Assembly: GCA_900551225.1 (NCBI GenBank)
Contig: URUZ01000037.1
Coordinates: forward strand, 1 to 20,953
DNA from: an uncultured Clostridium sp.
Lineage (GTDB): Bacteria > Bacillota > Clostridia > Lachnospirales > Lachnospiraceae
Length of the DNA stretch: 20,953 nt
Reading direction: 5' to 3'
The notes beneath the pieces were generated by a model that had not been told where the DNA came from, ran no database searches, and saw only the letters and a list, made by a program, of their open reading frames with translations. This document shows positions 13,594 to 20,953 of the stretch, one piece after another (within the stretch, counting starts at the first letter, position 1; each line of letters begins with the position of its first letter). Both the position numbers and the translations under genes were made by a program.

Positions 13594-15333
13594 ATGGGGA
13601 GGGATTTAAAGGGCATGAAACAGCTTTTTGGGCTGGGGGCATTTAAGAATGCCCCCATTCGTAAGAAGTTGATATTATCCACATGGCTGGTGGCAATTGT
13701 GCCGATCGTGGTTACATTTGCAGTGGTCTTTTTTGTGTTTGCCAACACGGGGGCTGAGAGTGCCAGGCGCCAGGCCCAGCTGCTGCTGGACAAGACCGTG
13801 GAGGAGATGGACGGGTATTACAACCAGGCCCTGGAGAGCCTGGGGTTCATGGTGACGGATATGAATGTGCAGACAGCCATTGATAATTATGTGGCAGGCA
13901 CCTATAAAGAGCAGCTTGACCTGCGTGATTTCCTGAGGAACAGGCTTGCCAATGCGTCCACGGTGGGGAGAAGGACAGCCGCCATATCCATCTATATCAG
14001 AGAGGTGGATAAGACATATTCCAGGGATTTTTCGGACCAGTCGCTGTCCAAGATATATGGGGGAGTGCCCTGGTTTGAAGATCTGCTGTCAGGCCGGGAG
14101 GCCTTTGTGCAGACCGAAGGGGTATCGGTACAGGACCAGAGGCCTGTATGGATTCTGGCGTCCAACATCATCAGCGTGCGCAACGGGGAGGTGCTGGGCC
14201 TGGTCTATATGGAGCTGGATCAGCAGGCCATGGTTCAGCCTTTTTACGATCTGGTGTCCGGGGACGGAGATGCCATTGTGTTTGCAGGAAACCGGATTAT
14301 CTCAGAACATGACCGGACAGAGGGGCATTTCGTGTCCCTGTACTCCTATTCCAGGATGTTTAACAGCCAGGTGGAATACAGGCTTCAGATGAATGAGCTG
14401 CGCCAGGGCTATACGGCGGCTTTTGTATACTTTATTGCCGGTATGGCAGTGCTGGTGCTTCTGATCTACCTGATGGATAAAAGGCTGGCGGACTGGGTGG
14501 CCGGCAGGATCATACGGCTGGGGGAGGCCACCAGACGGATTGCCGCAGGAGATCTGGATGTGGAGGTTAAGGACGGGCTGAAGGATGAGCTTGGAGAACT
14601 TGCGCGCAGTTTTAACACCATGGCAAGGGATATGAAACAGCTGATTGAGAATGAGTACCTGGTGAAAATCGAGAGCCAGCAGGCAACCCTGCGCGCCCTT
14701 CAGAGCCAGATTAATCCCCACTTTGTATACAATACGCTGGAGAGCGTTTCCATGATGGCCCTGGTCAGGGATCACTATGAGATCGTAGATATGACCCAGG
14801 CATTTTCCATGATGATGCGCTATTCCATGGAGCCGTCCCCGCTGGTAACGGTGCAGGAGGAATTGGAAAATGTTAGGAATTATGTAACCATCCAGAAAAT
14901 CCGTTTTCCGGACCGCTTTCTTATGGAGTACCAGGTGGAGGAATCATGCCGGCAGGAAAAGCTGCCCAGGCTTACCATGCAGCCCTTGGTGGAAAACGCG
15001 TTCCGGCATGGGTTCGATGAAACGCCCAACCACAAACGGATTCTGGTTTCCATATGCAGGCGGAGGGGATTTCTGGAGCTGAGGATATTTAATGACGGGA
15101 CCACAGTTTCCCATGAGCGGCTTGCTAGGGTGCGCCTGCTGCTGGACCCGGACTGTCAGGAAAATACCATGGACTGCTATGCGCTGCGCAATTTAAGCCG
15201 GAGGCTGAGGCTTTTGTTCGGGGGAAAGAGCCGGGTGACCCTGCGTTCCGGGGCAGGGACCGGAACCATCGTGTCGCTGAGGATTCCACTGGAGAGGGGG
15301 GAGGATGAGAATGAAACGGATTCTGGTATGTGA
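13594..15333 (+). CDS. Sensor histidine kinase, YesM/LytS type
   Basis: This is a membrane sensor kinase of 579 aa, the typical YesM length. TM1 is at about residues 26-49. An extracellular sensor domain of about 220 residues follows (dCache-like by position). TM2 is near 268-290 (AAFVYFIAGMAVLVLLIYLM). A HAMP linker (RIIRLGEATRRIAAGDLDVE) leads into a His_kinase domain with LQSQINPHFVYNTLESV, where H376 is the phosphorylated residue. The ATPase part has MQPLVENAFRHGF and a G-box near the end (GAGTGTIVSLRIPL). Members of this family usually sense sugars or sugar-bound binding proteins. Its 3' end overlaps the response regulator gene by 23 bases. The start could instead be the Met at 13615; both have weak AG-rich sites upstream. 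Confidence 0.95.
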   Translation: MGRDLKGMKQLFGLGAFKNAPIRKKLILSTWLVAIVPIVVTFAVVFFVFANTGAESARRQAQLLLDKTVEEMDGYYNQALESLGFMVTDMNVQTAIDNYVAGTYKEQLDLRDFLRNRLANASTVGRRTAAISIYIREVDKTYSRDFSDQSLSKIYGGVPWFEDLLSGREAFVQTEGVSVQDQRPVWILASNIISVRNGEVLGLVYMELDQQAMVQPFYDLVSGDGDAIVFAGNRIISEHDRTEGHFVSLYSYSRMFNSQVEYRLQMNELRQGYTAAFVYFIAGMAVLVLLIYLMDKRLADWVAGRIIRLGEATRRIAAGDLDVEVKDGLKDELGELARSFNTMARDMKQLIENEYLVKIESQQATLRALQSQINPHFVYNTLESVSMMALVRDHYEIVDMTQAFSMMMRYSMEPSPLVTVQEELENVRNYVTIQKIRFPDRFLMEYQVEESCRQEKLPRLTMQPLVENAFRHGFDETPNHKRILVSICRRRGFLELRIFNDGTTVSHERLARVRLLLDPDCQENTMDCYALRNLSRRLRLLFGGKSRVTLRSGAGTGTIVSLRIPLERGEDENETDSGM

Positions 15334-16030
15334 GGATGAGGTTTTAATACGCAAAGGGATCTGCAAAATCGTGGAAAGTGTGTGCCAGGATGCCCAGATT
15401 CAGGAGTGCGATAACGGGATGGAGGGCTATAAAGCCATCGCAATGTGGGAACCCCATGTGGTGATTACGGATATCCGTATGCCTGTGATGGATGGTCTGA
15501 CGATGATTGAAAAGGCCCAGGATGACGGGGCGCAGTGCAGCTATGTGATCATCAGTGCGTACCGGGATTTTGAATACGCCAGGACAGCCATCCGCTGCGG
15601 GGTGCGGGAATATCTCCTAAAGCCCTTGAACCGTTTTGAGGTGACTGCCTGTCTGGAGCGGCTGCTGGATATAAAGGCAGAGGTGAAGGCGGCAGGCAGC
15701 ACAACGGCAGAGACGGCGGATGACGGGGGAAGTATTGGCAAGGCGATCCACTACATAGAGAATCATTTTTACAGCAGTATTAGCCTGGAGGAGGTGAGCC
15801 AGGCGGTCAATATGAATACGGCTTATTTTTCCACGCTGTTTAAGAAACAGACCGGAAAAAAATACATTGATTATGTGACGGACCTGCGCATGGAAAAGGC
15901 GCGCAATCTGATTCTCAACACGGACTTAAAGATTGGAGCCATTGCGGAGATGGTGGGGTATGGGAGCACAAAGCATTTTACAAGGATCTATAAGGAAAAA
16001 TTTGGTACAACACCAAACGCAGACCGTTGA
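15311..16030 (+). CDS. Response regulator with receiver and AraC-type DNA-binding domain (YesN type)
   Basis: This is the partner of the overlapping kinase gene, 239 aa. The receiver domain has the acidic pair E8-D9, phospho-acceptor D54 (VVITDIRMPVMDG), S82 and K104 (EYLLKPLN). The AraC C-terminal domain (about 140-239) has both HTH units: SISLEEVSQAVNMNTAYFST and LKIGAIAEMVGYGSTKHFTR. It is compact, since many YesN proteins have a long linker and exceed 350 aa, but both domains are whole. The start at 15311 is preferred because GGAGG ends six bases before it; an in-frame ATG at 15305 directly abuts the GGAGG. The likely target is the transporter promoter just downstream. Confidence 0.93.
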   Translation: MKRILVCEDEVLIRKGICKIVESVCQDAQIQECDNGMEGYKAIAMWEPHVVITDIRMPVMDGLTMIEKAQDDGAQCSYVIISAYRDFEYARTAIRCGVREYLLKPLNRFEVTACLERLLDIKAEVKAAGSTTAETADDGGSIGKAIHYIENHFYSSISLEEVSQAVNMNTAYFSTLFKKQTGKKYIDYVTDLRMEKARNLILNTDLKIGAIAEMVGYGSTKHFTRIYKEKFGTTPNADR

Positions 16031-16048
16031 TATAGACAAAAAAATAAC

Positions 16049-16085
16049 AAATAGCAGCTGAAAACTATAAAAATAGCACTAAAAC
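16049..16085 (+). promoter_or_regulatory. Direct repeats, candidate response-regulator binding site
   Basis: AAATAGCAGCTGAAAAC (16049-16065) and AAATAGCACTAAAAC (16071-16085) are near-identical direct repeats whose ATAGCA cores start 22 bp apart, about two helical turns. They end 15 bases upstream of the -35 of the transporter promoter. Direct repeats with this phasing are typical for AraC-type activators, and such a regulator is encoded immediately upstream. Confidence 0.5.
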
Positions 16086-16096
16086 CAAAATTTATG

Positions 16097-16129
16097 TCCC
16101 TTCAACTTTGGAGGGACTTTGTTTATAAT
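16097..16129 (+). promoter_or_regulatory. Promoter of the ABC transporter/sulfatase operon with embedded inverted repeat
   Basis: The -10 is a perfect TATAAT (16124-16129). At 17 bp spacing the -35 would be TTCAAC (16101-16106), a poor match, as expected for an activator-dependent promoter. An inverted repeat (TCCCTTC at 16097-16103, GGAGGGA at 16110-16116, loop AACTTT, one G-U) covers the -35 and half the spacer. As RNA it could also weakly end the response regulator transcript. Confidence 0.55.
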
Positions 16130-16199
16130 TTAAGTACGGTATTTGAAACGGGACGATATGGTCCGCAGCACAGGCTGCGCAAAGAAGAGGAGGTATTTC

Positions 16200-17576
16200 A
16201 TGAGAAAAACACTTGCGGTTATGATGTCGGCGCTGATGGTGGGAGGATTGGCTCTCAGCGGCTGCGGAGGCGGTCAGACATCCGCCACGGCTGCGGCCAC
16301 GGAGGCGGCTAAGACAGAGGCAGACAAGACAGAGGCGGCTAAGACAGAGGCGGCAGAATCATCTGCTTCGGGGGAACAGGTGACAATTACAATCAGCAAC
16401 TGGCTGGAGGCGGAGGAGGCCACATCGGCAATCTTCAAGGAGATGCTGGATGATTTCATGGCTGAGAATCCGGACATCAAGGTGGAGTCCCAGGCCATTC
16501 CCTTTAACCAGTACAAGGACCAGGTCCTGATTGCAGGTACTTCAGGCAATGCAGCTGACGTGATTATGGGCAATTCGCAGATGATGAGCGCGTTTAACGG
16601 GGCCGGCATCCTGGCGGAGCTGGATTCCCTGGCTTCCAAGGATGTGCTGGATGATATCTATCCAGGCTATCTCTCCGGTACGACATATGGCGGCAAGGTA
16701 AAGGCACTGTCATGGGCGCCTCACCCCATTGCCATGTATTACAACAAGGATTTATTTACCAAGGCGGGCCTGGATGCCCAGAAGGCACCTGCCACCTGGG
16801 AGGAGATGACAGAGGCAGCCAAGGCAGTAGCAGCCCTTGGCAAGGACGATTCCGGCAACACCATCTACGGCCTGGGGATTCCCACCGGTAAGGTTGCCCA
16901 TACAGGAACTGTATTTAACGGTATCTTCTATACCTTCGGCGGACATTTTGTAGATGGGAACGGTGTGGTAGACCTGAATAATGAGGGCAATGTGGCAGCT
17001 CTGACCTGGACCAAAGAGCTGGTGGATGCCAAGGTGATTCCCGCAGGACTTGAAATCAAGGATTTACGCGGACTGTTCGCATCCGGTCAGATTGGCATTA
17101 TATTTGACGGGGATATGGGCCGCGGCGCCTTTAGGGCCAGCAGCGGAATCGGCGAGGAATTCGATGCAAAGATGGGAATAGCCATTATACCGGCTGGGGA
17201 GACAGGCAGAAGTGAAACTGTGTATACGGAGCATCAGCTGGCCGTATTTGAGAAATCAGAGAACAAGGAAGCAGCCATCCGTCTGGTAGAGTACCTGATC
17301 GGCAAGGATGCAATGTTAAAATACCACAAATCCAATGCGGTTCTCTCAGCAAGGAAATCCATTGCAACCCTTCCTGAGATGAATGAAGATTATTTTATGG
17401 AGGTATTTAATAAACAGTCTGAGACAGCCAGCCCCCTTCCTGCAACCAACGCGATGTTTGACAATGCCATGAACGAGGTGACAAAGGCAATAGAGCGTAT
17501 TGTTGTCAACAATGAGGACATTGCAACAGTGCTGGAGGAAACCAATTCTACCATCAAGGAGATGTATGGACAGTAA
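16200..17576 (+). CDS. ABC transporter solute-binding lipoprotein (family 1, sugar type)
   Basis: This is the extracellular substrate-binding protein of the importer encoded by the next two genes, 458 aa. The lipoprotein signal MRKTLAVMMSALMVGGLALS ends at lipobox LSGC, with C22 as the lipid-modified residue. An Ala/Glu/Lys/Thr-rich linker (about 25-60) with a 5-residue repeat tethers the binding domain. The mature domain has the look of carbohydrate-binding family 1 proteins: an opening VTITISNWLEAEE, then DIKVESQAIPFNQYKDQVLI, LSWAPHPIAMYYNKDLF and GQIGIIFDGDMGRGAFR. The ligand cannot be told from sequence; the sulfatase downstream suggests a sulfated or host-glycan-derived sugar. GAGGAGG seven bases upstream fixes the start. 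A hairpin after the stop may keep its mRNA more abundant than that of the permeases. Confidence 0.93.
   Translation: MRKTLAVMMSALMVGGLALSGCGGGQTSATAAATEAAKTEADKTEAAKTEAAESSASGEQVTITISNWLEAEEATSAIFKEMLDDFMAENPDIKVESQAIPFNQYKDQVLIAGTSGNAADVIMGNSQMMSAFNGAGILAELDSLASKDVLDDIYPGYLSGTTYGGKVKALSWAPHPIAMYYNKDLFTKAGLDAQKAPATWEEMTEAAKAVAALGKDDSGNTIYGLGIPTGKVAHTGTVFNGIFYTFGGHFVDGNGVVDLNNEGNVAALTWTKELVDAKVIPAGLEIKDLRGLFASGQIGIIFDGDMGRGAFRASSGIGEEFDAKMGIAIIPAGETGRSETVYTEHQLAVFEKSENKEAAIRLVEYLIGKDAMLKYHKSNAVLSARKSIATLPEMNEDYFMEVFNKQSETASPLPATNAMFDNAMNEVTKAIERIVVNNEDIATVLEETNSTIKEMYGQ
16311..16355 (+). repeat. Three 15-nt repeats in the lipoprotein linker
   Basis: Three tandem 15-nt units, each starting AAGACAGAGGC, encode KTEAD-KTEAA-KTEAA just after the lipobox. 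Such flexible spacers hold the binding domain away from the membrane and vary in length by slippage. Confidence 0.85.
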
Positions 17577-17619
17577 TTAGAACGTGAATTCAGAAGTCAG
17601 GAAGCATCAGTCTGAATCA

Positions 17620-17651
17620 GGAGCGGCTGCAGATCATCCTGCATCCGCTCC
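17620..17651 (+). terminator. Intercistronic hairpin between binding protein and permease genes
   Basis: A 13-pair stem position set (GGAGCGGCTGCAG with CTGCATCCGCTCC, one mismatch) encloses a short loop and is followed by ACTTTTATC. The T-run is weak, so partial termination or 3'-end protection of the binding-protein mRNA is more likely than full termination, since the permease genes follow directly. Confidence 0.7.
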
Positions 17652-17674
17652 ACTTTTATCAATGGGAGGTTAGC

Positions 17675-18550
17675 ATGGGAACAAAGAAAAAAGTCAACTG
17701 GTTTATGGTGATGCTTCTGGTGCCTGCAGTGGCTATGCTGATGGTCACCATCATCATACCTGTTTTTGTTGTAATTGGAATGAGTTTTTATCACTACAAC
17801 CTGCTGGACATGAACAATATCACTTGGAACAATTTTGGCAACTACAAGGCTGTGTTTAAGGATATGGAGTTTATACGCACCTTTGGGCGCACCCTGGTCT
17901 ATGTGTGCAGTACAGTTGTGTTCCAGTTTTTTATCGGCCTGGGCGTTGCGCTCCTGCTCAACAGCAAAAACCTGAAGGGGAGAAAGCTGTTCCGCAGCCT
18001 CTTATTCCTTCCATGGACCATCCCCTCCCTGGTGGTGGCAGTTACCTGGATGTTCATATTCCAGCCCCAGTACGGCGTTGTGAACTATCTTCTGAATCTG
18101 GGGGATTTCAGTGTGCTCGGCAGCCCAAAGACAGCCATGATGGGCGTGGTCATATCTGCGGTGTGGAAGCAGATGCCCCTTATGATGATCATGCTTTTAT
18201 CCGGGCTCCAGACGGTGCCCGAGGATCTGAAGGAGGCGGCTGAGATAGACGGGGCCACCGGAGTGCAGAAGTTCTTATGTATCACGGTCCCCTGCATCAT
18301 GCCTGTTGTAAAGACAGTGACCCTCACCTCCATTGTGTCCAATTTCCAGATGTTTGTGCTGTTCTTCACCATGACAGGAGGAGGCCCGGTGAGAGCGACA
18401 ACCACCTTGCCGCTGTACACCTATGAGACCGCGTTCTCAGGCTTTAACCTGGGTAAGGGCGCTGCCATCGGCGTGTGCTGGCTGGTGTTCCTGATTATTT
18501 TCTCCACTGTTTACAACAAGGTCCTTTCCGCCAAAGAAGTGGAATATTAA
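17675..18550 (+). CDS. ABC sugar transporter permease, MalF/UgpA type
   Basis: This is the first inner-membrane permease of the importer, 291 aa, with about six hydrophobic segments starting with NWFMVMLLVPAVAMLMVTII. The cytoplasmic EAA loop that docks to the ATPase is EDLKEAAEIDGATGVQKF. It pairs with the permease encoded 12 bases downstream. GGAGGT four bases upstream fixes the start. No ATPase gene follows, so a shared MsmK-type ATPase encoded elsewhere is likely. Confidence 0.95.
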   Translation: MGTKKKVNWFMVMLLVPAVAMLMVTIIIPVFVVIGMSFYHYNLLDMNNITWNNFGNYKAVFKDMEFIRTFGRTLVYVCSTVVFQFFIGLGVALLLNSKNLKGRKLFRSLLFLPWTIPSLVVAVTWMFIFQPQYGVVNYLLNLGDFSVLGSPKTAMMGVVISAVWKQMPLMMIMLLSGLQTVPEDLKEAAEIDGATGVQKFLCITVPCIMPVVKTVTLTSIVSNFQMFVLFFTMTGGGPVRATTTLPLYTYETAFSGFNLGKGAAIGVCWLVFLIIFSTVYNKVLSAKEVEY

Positions 18551-18562
18551 GGAGGTGCGCAG

Positions 18563-19396
18563 ATGAAAAAGAAAACCTGGCAGTCTATTCTCAAATATGC
18601 ATCGATTGCAGCCATTACCATATGCTTTGTTTTTCCCATATACTGGATGCTGCTCACCTCCATCAAACCCAATGAGGCCATATTAAAGCTTCCGCCCCAG
18701 TTTGTCCCGGTGACCACCACCATGGCCAATTACAGGGGGATACTGACGGACGGCAAGTTCCTTATATTCTACAGGAACAATGTGATTGTATCGGGAATTA
18801 CCACCCTGGTGACCTTGATCCTGGCGGTGTTGGCGGCCTATTCATTTTCCAGATACCGTTTCAGGGGCAGCAAGTTTGTGATGATGCTGTTTCTGTCCAC
18901 CCAGATGTTCCCGGCCATGACGCTGCTCATAGCCCTTTACAATATGTACTTCCGCCTGGGGCTTTTGAATACCTACACGGCTCTGGTGCTGGCCTGCTCC
19001 ACCAACGCGCTTCCCATGTCGGTGTGGATTCTCAAAGGATTTTTTGACACCATATCCAAGTCCCTGGAGGAGGCGGCTTATATTGACGGCTGTTCCAAGG
19101 GAAGGACGCTGGTACAGGTCATCCTGCCCCTGGTAAAGCCGGGAATCCTGGCCGTGGGGTTGTACTCCTTCCTGATTTCCTGGGAAGATTTCCTCTGGGG
19201 CCTGACCCTGGTCAACAAGACCGAGATGCGCACCCTTGCCTCAGGTATCGCCATGACCTATCTGGGCGAGTACAACTATGACTGGGGAAGGGTTATGGCA
19301 GCAGCGGTGGGCGCAGCCATTCCCATTCTGATTATATTTATCTTTTTGCAGAAATACATGATCGCGGGCCTTACCGCCGGGGCGGTTAAGGAGTAG
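18563..19396 (+). CDS. ABC sugar transporter permease, MalG/UgpE type
   Basis: This is the second permease subunit, 277 aa, with six predicted membrane segments. The first is YASIAAITICFVFPIYWMLL, a typical MalG-type start followed by TSIKPNEAI. The EAA loop is KSLEEAAYIDGCSKGRTL. GGAGG within AAGGAGGTG lies just after the upstream stop codon, so the two permeases are tightly coupled. The order binding protein, MalF-type, MalG-type is standard for carbohydrate uptake family 1 importers. Confidence 0.95.
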   Translation: MKKKTWQSILKYASIAAITICFVFPIYWMLLTSIKPNEAILKLPPQFVPVTTTMANYRGILTDGKFLIFYRNNVIVSGITTLVTLILAVLAAYSFSRYRFRGSKFVMMLFLSTQMFPAMTLLIALYNMYFRLGLLNTYTALVLACSTNALPMSVWILKGFFDTISKSLEEAAYIDGCSKGRTLVQVILPLVKPGILAVGLYSFLISWEDFLWGLTLVNKTEMRTLASGIAMTYLGEYNYDWGRVMAAAVGAAIPILIIFIFLQKYMIAGLTAGAVKE

Positions 19397-19417
19397 GTTT
19401 GAGAAATGGAGGAAGTT

Positions 19418-20758
19418 ATGAAACAGAGGCAGAATATTGTGTTTTTCTTCTCCGACCAGCAGCGGGCGGACACCCTGGGCTGCAATGGGCAGCCATTGCC
19501 GGTTACACCGTGCCTGGACCGGTTTGCATGTGAGGACGCGGTGAACTTTTCCAATACATTTACGCCCCAGCCGGTGTGCGGTCCGGCCAGAGCCATGCTC
19601 CAGACCGGGCTGTATCCAACCCAGACCGGCTGCTACCGCAATGCGGTCGCCCTTCCTCTGGCGCAGAAAACCCTGGCCCTTTACCTGCGTGAGGACGGAT
19701 ACCGGGTGGCTTATGTGGGGAAATGGCATCTGGCTTCGGATGAGCATGAGAACCACTATGAAACCATACCGGTTCCCATGGAGCGGCGGGGCGGATATGA
19801 TGATTACTGGATGGCTGCGGATGTGCTGGAGTTTACATCACATGGCTATGGCGGCTATGTGTTTGACAAGGATGATAACAAACAGGAATTCACAGGATAC
19901 AGGACAGACTGCCTGACAGACCACGCGGTCCGTTATATAGAGGAGTATGACAGGGAAGAGCCGTTTTTTCTGATGGTTTCCCATATTGAGCCCCACCATC
20001 AGAATGACAGGGGAGACTATGAGGGGCCGGAGGGGAGTAAGGAGCGGTTCGGAGATTTTGTACCTCCGCCTGACCTGGAGCCTGGGAAGGGGGACTGGGA
20101 GAAATTCTACCCGGACTACCTGGGCTGCTGCAATGCCCTGGATGCCAATTTCGGCCGAGTGATTGACGCGCTGAAGAAAAAGGGGATCTATGGGCAGACC
20201 ATGGTAATCTATGCCAGCGACCACGGCTGCCATTTCCGCACCCACACGGACGAGGTGGCGGAAAACGGTTATGATGACTATAAGCGCAACAGCTTTGAGG
20301 GAACCATCCATGTGCCTATGCTGATCAAAGGGGAGGGTTTTGGTAAGGGGGTAAAGGAAGAACGGGTGGTCAGCCTTTTGGACCTGCCCAGGACCATTCT
20401 GACAGCGGCCGGGATCGAAACTGACAAACTGAATCTCCAGGGTCGGCCGCTCCAGCAGGTGTCTGCCCCTGACTGGGAGGAGGAGGTCTATATACAGATC
20501 AGCGAAAGCTTTGTGGGCAGGGCCTTGCGCACCAGGCGGTATAAATATGTGGTATATGCACCTGAGGTTAACCCATGGACGGAAAGCGGCAGCCCTGTTT
20601 ACAGGGAGAAATATCTGTTTGATCTGGAATATGATCCGCTGGAGAAGAAGAATCTCGTTGGAGATGCTGGGTATGGGGATGTGAAGGAGAGGCTGAGGGG
20701 ACGGCTGTTGGAGTTGGGGGCCAAGGCTGGGGAGTCCTTTTGTGTTGAGGGTAATTGA
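19418..20758 (+). CDS. Cys-type sulfatase, predicted cytoplasmic
   Basis: This is a sulfate-ester hydrolase of the alkaline phosphatase superfamily, 446 aa. D13 and Q14 (FFFSDQQRADTLGC) are metal ligands. C54 in C-G-P-A-R (54-58) is the cysteine converted to formylglycine. K102 and H104 (GKWHLA) and D268-H269 (YASDHG) complete the active site. There is no signal peptide or membrane segment: the chain starts MKQRQNIVFFFSDQ, the first strand of the fold. It should therefore act inside the cell on a substrate imported by the adjacent ABC system. Being a Cys-type enzyme in an anaerobe, it needs an anSME maturase, which is not encoded in this window. The start at 19418 is chosen for GGAGG five bases upstream; an in-frame ATG at 19406 has no good site. 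The gene starts 21 bases after the permease stop, so it is in the same operon. The exact sulfated substrate is not deducible. Confidence 0.93.
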   Translation: MKQRQNIVFFFSDQQRADTLGCNGQPLPVTPCLDRFACEDAVNFSNTFTPQPVCGPARAMLQTGLYPTQTGCYRNAVALPLAQKTLALYLREDGYRVAYVGKWHLASDEHENHYETIPVPMERRGGYDDYWMAADVLEFTSHGYGGYVFDKDDNKQEFTGYRTDCLTDHAVRYIEEYDREEPFFLMVSHIEPHHQNDRGDYEGPEGSKERFGDFVPPPDLEPGKGDWEKFYPDYLGCCNALDANFGRVIDALKKKGIYGQTMVIYASDHGCHFRTHTDEVAENGYDDYKRNSFEGTIHVPMLIKGEGFGKGVKEERVVSLLDLPRTILTAAGIETDKLNLQGRPLQQVSAPDWEEEVYIQISESFVGRALRTRRYKYVVYAPEVNPWTESGSPVYREKYLFDLEYDPLEKKNLVGDAGYGDVKERLRGRLLELGAKAGESFCVEGN

Positions 20759-20802
20759 GTGTTGTGTGGAAGGAAGGGTATAGCTGTTTCTGGTGTGGAA
20801 TA

Positions 20803-20839
20803 TGCCATGAAAGGGTTATGCCCTTTTTTGAGTATGGCA
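20803..20839 (+). terminator. Terminator after the sulfatase gene
   Basis: AAAGGG-TTATG-CCCTTT is followed by further T residues (20824-20829). An outer arm pair, TGCCAT at 20803-20808 and ATGGCA at 20834-20839, could extend the structure. It lies 44 bases after the stop codon and closes the operon. Confidence 0.75.
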
Positions 20840-20853
20840 ATGACAAAAGAATA

Positions 20854-20925
20854 ACTGTTAAACAGTGGGCAGCCTGAGCACATCAACTATTGAAATAGTC
20901 GTTACTGAACGACACGCAGTCGTGT
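20854..20925. repeat. Cluster of four short inverted repeats
   Basis: Four small palindromes follow each other: ACTGTT-A-AACAGT (20854-20866), ACTATT-GA-AATAGT (20886-20899), GTCGTT-ACTG-AACGAC (20898-20913) and ACACG-CAGT-CGTGT (20912-20925). The last three overlap by one or two bases. The role is unknown; they could be operator sites or a structured RNA leader of a gene beyond the window. Confidence 0.5.
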
Positions 20926-20942
20926 GAAAAAATGAAAGAAGT

Positions 20943-20952
20943 GAAACGTTTC
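20943..20952. promoter_or_regulatory. LacI-family operator-like palindrome at window edge
   Basis: GAAACGTTTC is a perfect 10-bp palindrome with the central CG typical of LacI/GalR-family operators. It is one base from the window end, so its context is missing. It suggests another sugar-regulated gene begins to the right. Confidence 0.4.
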
Positions 20953-20953
20953 C

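Overview
The window looks like a chromosomal segment of a Gram-positive, anaerobic gut Clostridia, most likely a Lachnospiraceae of the Enterocloster/Clostridium bolteae kind. The reasons are a moderately GC-rich coding style, strong GGAGG ribosome binding sites, sigma-A type promoters in AT-rich gaps, and gene families typical of that group: a YesM/YesN two-component pair, an ABC sugar importer without its own ATPase, a PucR regulator and a Cys-type sulfatase. The assignment is inferred from gene content and is not proven. No rRNA, tRNA, CRISPR array, transposase or integrase was seen.

Layout. (1) 1-1662: 3' part of a protein of unknown function, with an LRR-like front half, a Ca-loop-like motif and an in-frame 36-nt tandem repeat. 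(2) 1745-4045: a YgiQ-family radical SAM protein with a ten-unit RGGYQGKAG tail, closed by a strong terminator. (3) 4137-8341: a two-gene restriction-modification system. It has a promoter with an inverted repeat just after the -10, a methyltransferase with an N-terminal HTH and two complete D12-class adenine methylase domains, and a translationally coupled AlwI/FokI-like endonuclease. The fused double methylase argues for an asymmetric target, as in Type IIS systems. (4) 8471-9367: a TIM-barrel protein with the metal-ligand pattern of DUF692/MNIO enzymes. (5) 9472-12564, minus strand: a PucR-type regulator followed by an amidase-signature hydrolase with its own promoter. (6) 12729-13418: a TRIC-family membrane channel, divergent from the PucR gene. 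(7) 13594-20758: a carbohydrate locus with a sensor kinase, an AraC-type response regulator, a solute-binding lipoprotein, two permeases and a sulfatase. (8) 20759-20953: a terminator, a cluster of small palindromes and a LacI-operator-like site cut by the window edge.

How the genes work together. The two-component pair probably senses an extracellular sugar. The response regulator could activate the transporter promoter through direct repeats about two helical turns apart, just upstream of it. The importer brings in the ligand. The sulfatase has no signal peptide, so it would remove sulfate inside the cell, which suggests uptake of a small sulfated sugar. The transporter ATPase and the sulfatase-activating enzyme must be encoded elsewhere.

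The most unusual items are the two-headed methylase/endonuclease pair with a possible self-controlling operator, the orphan MNIO-like enzyme next to it, and the repeat expansions in two neighbouring genes. No intergenic gap exceeds 300 bases.
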